5,239 nt of DNA from JBKPHS01 sp046729975 (GCA_046729975.1 JBKPHS010000220.1:1-5239), one strand, 5' to 3'. Positions 1-5,208 are shown, counted from the first letter of the stretch. Translations and numbers: made by a program. Notes: generated by a model not told the origin, from the letters alone.

Positions 1-600
1 GCTGACGAGACCGGCCCAGTCGATCCGAGTGGCGTTCGGATCTCGCGTCTCCCGCACCCTGAGCTGCGTGATCGCGATCGCGGCCGCGCCGATCGGGACG
101 TTCAGGAAGAAGATCGACTCCCACCCGAGCGAGTCGACGAGCGCGCCGCCGACGAGCGGCCCGATCGCGACCGAGACGCCGATCGTCGCGCCGTAGACGC
201 CCATCGCGGCGCCGCGCTCGCGTCCCGGTGCGAACTCCTGCGCGATCAGCGCGAGCGAGACGGCGAACATAATGGCCCCGCCGACGCCCTGGAGCGCGCG
301 CGCGAGGTTCAGCGCCAGAGGGTCGCCCGCCAGTCCGGCGAGCAGCGAGGCGAGCGAGAAGATCGCCAGGCCGGCGACGAACACGCGTCGCCTTCCGAGC
401 CGGTCGGCGAGCACGCCGGCCGTCAGCACCAGCGCGGCGAGCGCGAGCGTGTAGGCGTCTATCACCCACTGAAGCTCGGTAAAGGTCGCGCCGAGGTCCT
501 CCTGGATCGCCGGCAGCGCGGTGTTGACCACCGTGATGTCGAGCAGGAGCATGAACGTCGCGACGCTTACCGCGATCAATGTCCACCATTTGCGAGCCAT
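1..600 (-). CDS. DHA2-type MFS drug exporter, N-terminal part
   Basis: Inner-membrane proton-coupled exporter of the major facilitator superfamily, most like the 14-helix DHA2 (EmrB/QacA) group that pumps out drugs and other toxic compounds. I translated the minus strand from ATG at 600-598; it stays open for 200 codons to the window edge, so the C-terminal half or more is missing. Visible family signatures are the helix-1 motif LDITVVNTALPAI (residues 20-32), motif A GVLADRLGRRR (62-72), the R-A-L-Q-G-VGG segment (101-108), motif C around GVSVAIGPLVGG (141-152) and W-E-S-IFFLNVPIG (160-171). About six hydrophobic helices fit in this part. A GGAG at 611-608, seven bases before the ATG, supports the start. 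It is divergent from a marR gene, the usual arrangement for a repressor-controlled efflux pump. The substrate cannot be told from this fragment. Confidence 0.93.
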   Translation of the reverse strand, partial: MARKWWTLIAVSVATFMLLLDITVVNTALPAIQEDLGATFTELQWVIDAYTLALAALVLTAGVLADRLGRRRVFVAGLAIFSLASLLAGLAGDPLALNLARALQGVGGAIMFAVSLALIAQEFAPGRERGAAMGVYGATIGVSVAIGPLVGGALVDSLGWESIFFLNVPIGAAAIAITQLRVRETRDPNATRIDWAGLVS

Positions 601-607
601 TGCCAGT

Positions 608-611
608 CTCC
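608..611 (-). promoter_or_regulatory. Shine-Dalgarno of the MFS exporter gene
   Basis: On the minus strand the sequence reads GGAG followed by seven bases and ATG at 600. This is a normally spaced ribosome binding site and fixes the start of the exporter. Confidence 0.6.
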
Positions 612-626
612 GTCGGTCGGGATACA

Positions 627-662
627 CTTGGTCAAGAAACCTTGTAAGGCGACTTTATAAAG
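627..662. promoter_or_regulatory. Divergent operator region with three phased palindromes
   Basis: Three short palindromes sit in the exporter/marR gap: CTTG-gt-CAAG at 627-636, CCTT-gt-AAGG at 640-649, and the perfect CTTTATAAAG at 653-662. Each is 10 bp long and their centres (631.5, 644.5, 657.5) are exactly 13 bp apart. MarR-family dimers bind short palindromes and commonly repress their own gene and a divergent efflux gene, so these are the natural candidate operators. A further pair, TTGGTCA at 628-634 and TGACCAA at 668-674, makes a longer inverted repeat across the whole region, ending directly before the marR ATG. Assignment to this MarR is inferred from position. Confidence 0.55.
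654..661. promoter_or_regulatory. Possible shared -10 element for both divergent genes
   Basis: TTTATAAA is self-complementary and is the most AT-rich spot in the gap. Each strand contains TATAAA, a fair -10 hexamer, so one site could drive marR to the right (start near 668, leaving a leader of only a few bases) and the exporter to the left (start near 647, leaving a leader that contains the GGAG site). I see no good -35 box at standard spacing for either direction, so this rests on the -10 alone. Confidence 0.4.
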
Positions 663-674
663 CAACCTGACCAA

Positions 675-1133
675 ATGAACAGTGCGGGTAGCCACACTCC
701 TGACCACGTGCTGGCGCTCCTCTATCGGGCCGCGGACGGGGTAGCGGACGAGCTGCACGCGGGTCTCTCTCGGGCCGGCTTCGGCGAGGTGCGGCCCGGA
801 CACGGCTGCGTGTTCGGGCACGTCGGACCGGAGGGATCGCGCGTGACCGACGTCGCCATCGCGACCGGGTTGACCAAGCAGGCCGTCGGCGAGGTGGCGA
901 CCGACCTCGAGCAGCTCGGCTACCTCGAGCGACGCCCCGACCCCGACGACCGCCGCGCGAAGATCCTCTACCTGACCGAGCGCGGCCGCGCCGCGCAGGC
1001 GGAGGGGTTCCGCCTCATCGAGGCGATCGAGAAGCGGCTGGTCCGGCGCTACGGCAGGCAGCGCTTCGAGGATTTGAGGACGATGCTCGCGGAGCTCGAC
1101 AGCCGCTTCGCGGAGCAGCGCCGCGCCGCCTGA
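675..1133 (+). CDS. MarR-family transcriptional regulator
   Basis: Dimeric winged-helix DNA-binding regulator of 152 residues, the usual MarR length. Residues about 10-50 form the N-terminal helices of the dimerisation region. The helix-turn-helix lies in VTDVAIATGLTKQAVGEVATDLEQLGYLER (about 57-86), and the wing carries the family hallmark D-P-D-D-R-R (89-94) followed by KILYLTERGR. A long C-terminal helix (about 105-150) completes the dimer interface. The only cysteine is C45, so there is no obvious two-cysteine redox switch. ATG at 675 has no clear Shine-Dalgarno and the likely -10 is close, suggesting a very short or absent leader. It is divergent from the MFS exporter and is probably its ligand-responsive repressor and an autoregulator. 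The ligand is unknown. Its stop lies 3 bp from the stop of the convergent B12 gene. Confidence 0.93.
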   Translation: MNSAGSHTPDHVLALLYRAADGVADELHAGLSRAGFGEVRPGHGCVFGHVGPEGSRVTDVAIATGLTKQAVGEVATDLEQLGYLERRPDPDDRRAKILYLTERGRAAQAEGFRLIEAIEKRLVRRYGRQRFEDLRTMLAELDSRFAEQRRAA

Positions 1134-1136
1134 GAG

Positions 1137-1550
1137 CTACTGCTCGCGGCCGGCTACTGCGCCGCGGATGAAGTCGATGATCTCCTGGGTCGATGCGCCG
1201 GGGGTGAAGACCTCCGCCCCGCCGAGCTTCTTCAGCTCCGGGACGTCCTCCGAGGGGATCGTCCCGCCCACCGTGACGACCACCTCGTCAGCGCCCTGCT
1301 CCTTGAGGAGGCCCACCACGCGCGGGACGAGGGTCATGTGCGCGCCCGACAGGATCGAGAGGCCGACGGCGTCGGCGTCCTCCTGGAGCACGGTCTCGGC
1401 GATCTGCTCCGGCGTCTGGTGCAAGCCGGTGTAGATCACCTCCATGCCGGCGTCGCGCAGCGCCCGCGCGATGATCTTCGCGCCGCGGTCGTGACCGTCC
1501 AGCCCGGGCTTTGCAACGACCACGCGGATCTTCCTGGTCCCCGCTTCCAC
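1137..1550 (-). CDS. Cobalamin-binding subunit, methylmalonyl-CoA mutase type
   Basis: Stand-alone B12-binding domain of 137 residues, homologous to the C-terminal domain of methylmalonyl-CoA mutase and to small subunits of related acyl-CoA mutases. It would bind adenosylcobalamin for carbon-skeleton rearrangement of acyl-CoAs in the cytoplasm. The base-off/His-on signature is complete: D18-x-H20-x-x-G23 in KPGLDGHDRGAK, S65-x-L67 in GLSILSGAHM, and GG at 95-96 in VTVGGTIPSED. The rest fits the Rossmann-like fold. The start is GTG at 1550-1548; related proteins begin a few residues before the KIRVVVAKPGLDGHDRG strand, which fits. A second in-frame GTG at codon 10 is too late because it would cut into the first strand. 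There is no Shine-Dalgarno, but TAGACT sits at -12 to -7, so the message may be leaderless. The catalytic large subunit is not in the window; the gene could instead serve an unknown B12 enzyme. Confidence 0.93.
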   Translation of the reverse strand: MEAGTRKIRVVVAKPGLDGHDRGAKIIARALRDAGMEVIYTGLHQTPEQIAETVLQEDADAVGLSILSGAHMTLVPRVVGLLKEQGADEVVVTVGGTIPSEDVPELKKLGGAEVFTPGASTQEIIDFIRGAVAGREQ

Positions 1551-1586
1551 GGCGGGCAGTCTAGTTACGTACGCTGCCCCGCCGTG
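1548..1586. promoter_or_regulatory. Inverted repeat spanning both divergent GTG starts
   Basis: The 33-bp gap between the B12-subunit gene and the glycosyltransferase gene is bounded by CACGGCGGGCAG (1548-1559) and CTGCCCCGCCGTG (1574-1586). These are inverted copies apart from one extra C in the right arm. The outer three bases of each arm are the GTG start codon of the gene on that side. TACGTA (1566-1571) lies close to the centre. Reading leftward, TAGACT at 1562-1557 falls at -12 to -7 relative to the GTG at 1550, which fits a leaderless promoter. No similarly good -10 was found for the rightward gene. It could be an operator or simply the promoter region. Confidence 0.5.
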
Positions 1587-2936
1587 AAGCGGCAGCGCCT
1601 GTTGCTAGCGGGGATCGTGGCCGCCGGCCTCGCCGTCCGCCTCGCCGGCATGGGCGACCGGCTGTCGGCCGACGAGGGCTACTCCTGGCTCGTCGCCTCC
1701 GCTCCGTCGTGGGGCGCTTTCCTCGAGCGGCTCGCGGACTACGAGAACACCCCTCCCCTCTTCTACCTGCTGCTCACTCCGCTGCCCCTCGATCACGAGT
1801 GGTGGCTGCGGCTGCCGTCGCTGCTGGCCTCGCTGGCGGCCATCCCGGTGCTGTACGCGATCGTGCGCGACCTGTTCGCGAGCACGCGGGCGGGGCTGCT
1901 GGCGGCGCTCGGTCTCGCGGTCGCCCCGTACGCCGTGTCGTTCTCGAACTACTCGCGGGCGTTCACGCTCGCCGCTCTCGGGCTGCTGCTCGCGCTCTGG
2001 GCGGCGGTGCGACTCGCGCAGGGCGCGCCCCGCCGCTGGTGGTGGCTGTACGCGGGCGGGGCGCTCATCGCTCTCTACTCGGAGTACGACGCCGGCCTGT
2101 TCCTGCTCGCGCTGCTCGGCGTGCTGCTCGTGCTGGGCGCGCCGCGACGGCGGGAGGTGCTGGCCTTCGGCGCGCTGCCCGCGCTCGCGCTGCTTCCCTG
2201 GGTCGGCGAGCTCGACCGCTCGCTCGACCAGCTCGACGTGACGAAGGTCGCTCCCACCTACCCGGCACCGAGCCCGGCGGCCCTGCGCGACGTGATCCTG
2301 CCGCTCTTCTTCGGCGAGCACGGCGCGGCCGACTCGGTCGGGCTGCGCTGGGGCCAGCTCCTCCTCGTCGCGGCCGCGCTTGGCGCCGCCGTACTCCTGA
2401 TCCGGCGCCGGGTCGAGCCACGCCGTGGCCGCCTTGCGCTCTGGCTGCTCGGCGGCACGGCGGTGGCCGTCGTGGTGCTCCAGGCGGTCGTGGCCTGGAT
2501 CGGCCCCGACGTCTTCCAGCAGCGCTACCTGACGATCCTGATCCCGCTCGGCATCGGCCTGCTCGCCGGCGGCCTGGCCGTCGCGCCTATTCCCGCGGCC
2601 GTCCCGGTGGCCGCGGTCGGTGCGCTGGCGCTCGGCGTGGCCGTTTTCGTGCAGCGGGAGGGCCGCGAGCTCGAGCCCGACGCGACCGTCACTGGCGACG
2701 TGGCTCCCTCCGCCGTCTATCCCAGCGTGCTCACGAACAGCGCCGTCGTGGCGTACTACCTACGCGACCGCCACGTGACCGTCGACCGCCCGTTCGGCCT
2801 CGGGCCCGGGCTCGAGAGTCGGGGTGGCTGCCGCCGGAGCTGCGCGATCGTCGACGACGTGAGGGTCGCCGGCGGCGCGCGGCCCGGCCCCGGCGTCAGG
2901 CGCGCGGCCGGGCCGTACGTGATCCGCATGCGCTGA
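1584..2936 (+). CDS. GT-C/PMT-like membrane glycosyltransferase
   Basis: Integral membrane protein of 450 residues, built like the ArnT/PMT (GT39-like, PMT_2) GT-C glycosyltransferases, which move a sugar from a polyprenyl-phosphate donor to an acceptor on the outer face of the membrane. After a first membrane helix (about 5-23), an acidic pair D30-E31 in SADEGYSW opens the first outside loop, as in GT-C enzymes. YENTPPLFYLLL (53-64) matches the family's PPL-Y motif, and RLPSLLASLAAIPVLYAIVRDLF is the typical next helix. About ten hydrophobic segments follow, then a short soluble tail of roughly 70 residues. The frame is open further upstream into the B12 gene, but homology-like sequence begins only here, so I chose GTG at 1584 over 1338. 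There is no Shine-Dalgarno; the next ATG is codon 23, inside the first helix region. Donor and acceptor are unknown. Confidence 0.85.
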   Translation: MKRQRLLLAGIVAAGLAVRLAGMGDRLSADEGYSWLVASAPSWGAFLERLADYENTPPLFYLLLTPLPLDHEWWLRLPSLLASLAAIPVLYAIVRDLFASTRAGLLAALGLAVAPYAVSFSNYSRAFTLAALGLLLALWAAVRLAQGAPRRWWWLYAGGALIALYSEYDAGLFLLALLGVLLVLGAPRRREVLAFGALPALALLPWVGELDRSLDQLDVTKVAPTYPAPSPAALRDVILPLFFGEHGAADSVGLRWGQLLLVAAALGAAVLLIRRRVEPRRGRLALWLLGGTAVAVVVLQAVVAWIGPDVFQQRYLTILIPLGIGLLAGGLAVAPIPAAVPVAAVGALALGVAVFVQREGRELEPDATVTGDVAPSAVYPSVLTNSAVVAYYLRDRHVTVDRPFGLGPGLESRGGCRRSCAIVDDVRVAGGARPGPGVRRAAGPYVIRMR

Positions 2937-2980
2937 GGACCTATCCCGCTTCACGCACGCCCGAATTGCGTCCCAGTTGC

Positions 2981-3029
2981 GCACTGACCGATTCTGTGGT
3001 TGCAGAGCAACCACTAGATCGATCAGTGC
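2981..3029. repeat. Long imperfect hairpin between two sugar-enzyme genes
   Basis: The upper stem is a perfect 8-bp pairing, GTGGTTGC (2996-3003) with GCAACCAC (3007-3014), closed by a 3-base AGA loop. Below it, after a 2x2 internal mismatch, CGAT(T) at 2989-2993 pairs with (G)ATCG at 3017-3021. Below one further mismatch, GCACTGA (2981-2987) pairs with TCAGTGC (3023-3029). About 20 of 24 positions pair. It lies 44 bp past the glycosyltransferase stop and about 50 bp before the hydrolase start. No T-tract follows, so a factor-independent terminator is possible but not clear. An operator, an RNA processing site or a dispersed REP-like element would also fit. Confidence 0.6.
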
Positions 3030-3081
3030 CGCTCTTCCGGCAAGGCTGAGCGGCCGAGCGTGACGCGGCGACGGCTTGGGT

Positions 3082-4674
3082 ATGAACTCGGCCGAGGAGG
3101 CTGTGGACGCACTGGCATGCACGCTCGCGATGCTGCTCGCGGGCATCGGGGGCGGGGGCGGCGCGCCCGCCGCGCCTGTGGCGCGCCCGCTGGAGGTGAC
3201 GATCCAGGACGACGCCCTGCTGCTCGGCGAGCGCGCGCCGGACGCGGTCAGGCGGCTGGTCGCGGCGGGCGCCGACCGGGTCCGCATCACCGCGAGCTGG
3301 TCGCACCTTGCGCCGGAGCCGCGCAGCCGACGCCGCCCCGCGTTCGAGGCAACTGACCCGCGCGCCTATCCGCAGGGCCGCTTCGAGGAGCTGGACCGGG
3401 CCGTGCGGCTGGTGACCGATGCCGGGCTCGGCGTGCAGATCGACGTCGCGTTCTGGGCTCCTCGCTGGGCGGTCCGGCGCAGCGTGGCGGGGGCGCCGGG
3501 ACGCCAGCGCTGGCGGCCGGACGCGCGCGAGTACGGACACTTCGTCGAGGCGGTGGCGCGACGCTACAACGGCGGCTTCGAAGATCCCGTCCGCCGCGGG
3601 CGCAGCCTCCCGGCCGTGCGCCTCTGGACCACCTGGAACGAGCCGAACCAAGCGAACTTCCTGCTGCCGCAGTTCGAGCGCACGCGCCGGGGGCGCTGGC
3701 GCGCGGTATCTCCGCACATCTACCGAGCCATGCACGAGGCGGGCTACGACGCGCTCAAGCGCGTCAGCGACGACAATCAGGTGCTGCTCGGCGGACTGGC
3801 GCCGCATGGCGCGCGCTCACCCGGAACGGCGCGAAGCATGGACCCGCTCGTGTTCGTTCGCGCGCTCGCGTGCGTCGATCCGAGCCTGCGTCCGCTACGC
3901 ACGCGGGAGTGCCGTCGCTTCCGGCCGCTGAGGGCCGACGGCTTCGCCCACCATCCGTACTCGGGAGAGCGGCCCGACACTCCGAGCGCCGACCCCGATG
4001 CCGTGACGCTCGCCGACCTCGACCGCCTGTCCGCGCTGCTCGACGAGCTGCACCGGCGCGGCCGGATCTCGAGTCCGCTGCCGCTCTACCTGACCGAGTA
4101 CGGCTACGAGACCAACCCACCCGATGCGCTTCGCGGCGTTTCTCCCGAGGAGCAGGCCAGCTTCATCGGGCTCTCGACCTATCTGGCCTGGCGGCGACCC
4201 GACACGCGGATGTTCAGCCACTTCCTGCTGGACGACCAGGGGCCGGACGGGCGCTACCCCGCCGACTCGCCGCGCCGCTGGCGCGGGTACCAGACCGGCC
4301 TGTACTTCCAGGACGGCGCCGAGAAGCCGGCGCTGCGCGCATTCAAGCTCCCCTTCTGGGCCGAAGTCGAGGAGCGCGACGGAGGCCCGTTCGTCGTGCT
4401 GTTCGGCCAGGTGCGGCCTGGCCAGGGACCGCAGCGGGTCGCGATCGAGCAACAGGACCCGAGCGGCACCTGGCGCGTGGTCGATAGCGTCGCCCGCGCC
4501 GAGACGCCCGACCCGCCGCCCGGACCCTGCGACCGCGCAGGCGAGTTCCAGACCGACACGGCCGGCTTCTACCTGCGCGCCGTCCCCTTCGACGGCGAGC
4601 GCGCGTACCGGCCGCGCTGGGTCCGCCCCGACGGCGGTGTTGAGCACGGGCTGCCGGTAACGGCGCAGCCCTGA
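3082..4674 (+). CDS. Clan GH-A glycoside hydrolase-like protein, probably exported
   Basis: Protein of 530 residues with a TIM-barrel glycosidase core (about 38-425) resembling GH39/GH5-like enzymes of clan GH-A, which cleave beta-linked glycans with retention. The expected acid/base glutamate is E187 in TTWNEPNQANF, and the nucleophile is E339 in LYLTEYGYETNP near the end of the barrel. FAHHPYSG (288-295) and FSHFLLDDQG are further active-site-like strands. A C-terminal beta domain (about 426-530) contains GTWRVVDSVA and F-x-T-D-T-AGFYLRAVPF, as in Ig-like or fibronectin-like modules. C264 and C277 could form a disulfide, which suits a protein outside the cytoplasm. A hydrophobic stretch, ALACTLAMLLAGIG, at about 10-23 looks like a signal-peptide core, but it is preceded by acidic rather than basic residues. 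The start is therefore uncertain: ATG 3082 was chosen; TTG 3076 and GTG 3103 are alternatives. The substrate is unknown. Confidence 0.82.
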   Translation: MNSAEEAVDALACTLAMLLAGIGGGGGAPAAPVARPLEVTIQDDALLLGERAPDAVRRLVAAGADRVRITASWSHLAPEPRSRRRPAFEATDPRAYPQGRFEELDRAVRLVTDAGLGVQIDVAFWAPRWAVRRSVAGAPGRQRWRPDAREYGHFVEAVARRYNGGFEDPVRRGRSLPAVRLWTTWNEPNQANFLLPQFERTRRGRWRAVSPHIYRAMHEAGYDALKRVSDDNQVLLGGLAPHGARSPGTARSMDPLVFVRALACVDPSLRPLRTRECRRFRPLRADGFAHHPYSGERPDTPSADPDAVTLADLDRLSALLDELHRRGRISSPLPLYLTEYGYETNPPDALRGVSPEEQASFIGLSTYLAWRRPDTRMFSHFLLDDQGPDGRYPADSPRRWRGYQTGLYFQDGAEKPALRAFKLPFWAEVEERDGGPFVVLFGQVRPGQGPQRVAIEQQDPSGTWRVVDSVARAETPDPPPGPCDRAGEFQTDTAGFYLRAVPFDGERAYRPRWVRPDGGVEHGLPVTAQP

Positions 4675-4696
4675 CGCGCGAGGGCTCTTAACGCCG

Positions 4697-4722
4697 GCGA
4701 CGGGCCCCGGGGGGCCCGTCGC
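4697..4722. terminator. Bidirectional GC-rich terminator hairpin
   Basis: GCGACGGGCCCC (4697-4708) and GGGGCCCGTCGC (4711-4722) are perfect 12-bp inverted copies separated by two bases. It lies between the convergent hydrolase and cupredoxin genes, 22 bp past the hydrolase stop and 30 bp past the cupredoxin stop, the expected place for a shared terminator. No T-run follows on either strand, as is common in high-GC actinobacteria. An outer 8-bp inverted pair, GAGGGCTC (4680-4687) and GAGCCCTC (4747-4754), encloses it, and its right copy overlaps the cupredoxin stop codon. Confidence 0.75.
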
Positions 4723-4752
4723 TCGACCTCATCCCTGAGCCTTTTCGAGCCC

Positions 4753-5100
4753 TCAGTTCGTGGTGACCCTCAGCCGCATCGAGTTCGGGTGGATCGTGCA
4801 GATGACGGTCCGCGAGCGGAAGAAGCGGACCGACTTCGAGCCGCTGCGCCGAGTCGACACGAGCGTCCGGCCGGTCGTCGTCGTGACGTTGTGACGGTTG
4901 CTGCCGACCCACCTGAACGTGATTAGGGAGCCCCTGCTGATCGTCTTCCTGGAGGGCGAGTAGAAGTTGTCGCCGACCCTGACGGTCGTCGCGGCGGCGT
5001 CAGCTCGTTGTCCCCCGGAACCGGATGCGAGCGTCGCGCCAAACGCCGCTGCGCTGGCAAGCACGGCGGCCACGGCGAGGATTGCGAGGAGCTTACGCAC
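4753..5100 (-). CDS. Small exported cupredoxin (plastocyanin/amicyanin-like)
   Basis: Blue-copper electron-carrier-type protein of 115 residues acting outside the membrane. GTG at 5100-5098 was chosen because AAAGGA (5113-5108) lies seven bases upstream and because the product then begins with a classic signal peptide: VRK, a hydrophobic core LLAILAVAAVLASAAAFGATLA, and likely cleavage near residues 25-37. A longer frame reaching 5151 would add 17 hydrophilic residues before the signal and is unlikely. The mature domain begins TTVRVGDNFYSPSRKTISRGSLITFRW, the usual cupredoxin strands. Copper ligands are H70 (NRHNV), C101, H104 and M108 in ICTIHPNSMRLRV. The last loop is C-x2-H-x3-M, one residue longer than in amicyanin-type domains. 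The domain is rich in Arg and Lys. It is convergent with the hydrolase and appears to be a single-gene unit. The redox partner is unknown. Confidence 0.88.
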   Translation of the reverse strand: MRKLLAILAVAAVLASAAAFGATLASGSGGQRADAAATTVRVGDNFYSPSRKTISRGSLITFRWVGSNRHNVTTTTGRTLVSTRRSGSKSVRFFRSRTVICTIHPNSMRLRVTTN

Positions 5101-5107
5101 GCTTCGG

Positions 5108-5113
5108 TCCTTT
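5108..5113 (-). promoter_or_regulatory. Shine-Dalgarno deciding the cupredoxin start
   Basis: AAAGGA on the minus strand, followed by seven bases and GTG at 5100. It supports the shorter cupredoxin reading that begins directly with the signal peptide. Confidence 0.65.
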
Positions 5114-5136
5114 CGGTCGAGATCCCTAGAAGTTGC

Positions 5137-5157
5137 AGACCCGCGGCGCACGGGTCT
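5137..5157. repeat. Inverted repeat upstream of the cupredoxin gene
   Basis: AGACCCG (5137-5143) and CGGGTCT (5151-5157) are perfect 7-bp inverted copies around a 7-base GC-rich loop, ending 37 bp before the cupredoxin start. It may be an operator in the cupredoxin promoter, or a second terminator for the gene entering from the right. On the plus strand TTATT follows it, but no plus-strand gene leads into it. No convincing promoter hexamers were found beside it. Confidence 0.4.
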
Positions 5158-5165
5158 TATTCCGT

Positions 5166-5199
5166 GGGCTCCCGGAGACTCAAATGTCCCCGGGAGCCC
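5166..5199 (-). terminator. Terminator hairpin of the gene entering from the right
   Basis: GGGCTCCCGG (5166-5175) and CCGGGAGCCC (5190-5199) form a perfect 10-bp stem. After one A/C mismatch, GAC (5177-5179) pairs with GTC (5186-5188) and closes a 6-base TCAAAT loop. Its right edge is nine bases from the minus-strand TAG at 5211-5209, where a terminator would be expected. It lacks a T-tract on the minus strand, like the other strong hairpin in this window. Confidence 0.65.
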
Positions 5200-5208
5200 G
5201 AAGTTGCG

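Noticed and set aside
1113..1145. Terminator between the convergent marR and B12 genes (GAGCAG/CTGCTC)
   Set aside because: Only 6 bp pair across a 21-base loop, with no T-tract; such short matches are expected by chance in this composition.
1338..1583. In-frame upstream extension of the glycosyltransferase, antisense to the B12 gene
   Set aside because: The extension is hydrophilic and Arg/Asp-rich, lies entirely over a well-conserved gene on the other strand, and adds nothing resembling the family. The membrane protein begins at 1584.
1605..2321. Long minus-strand open frame of 238 codons opposite the glycosyltransferase
   Set aside because: Its product is a low-complexity Arg/Glu/Gln-rich chain without a fold signature, as expected for a shadow frame in GC-rich DNA.
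2981..3029. tRNA or other known RNA gene
   Set aside because: It is a single hairpin with no cloverleaf, CCA end or T-loop consensus.
2977..3030. Integron attC site
   Set aside because: The hairpin is about the right size, but the required RYYYAAC and GTTRRRY core sites at its ends are absent and there is no integrase or cassette structure nearby.
1709..3049. 446-codon plus-strand open frame overlapping the glycosyltransferase
   Set aside because: The product is mostly Arg, Ala, Gly and Pro and has none of the membrane helices of the true frame; it is an offset reading of the same gene.
3895..4647. 250-codon minus-strand open frame opposite the hydrolase
   Set aside because: The opposite strand carries both catalytic motifs of a recognisable glycosidase in frame, while this reading shows no motif and no start signal.
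4753..5151. Longer cupredoxin start at 5151
   Set aside because: It places 17 charged residues before the signal peptide and ignores the well-spaced AAAGGA site before GTG 5100.
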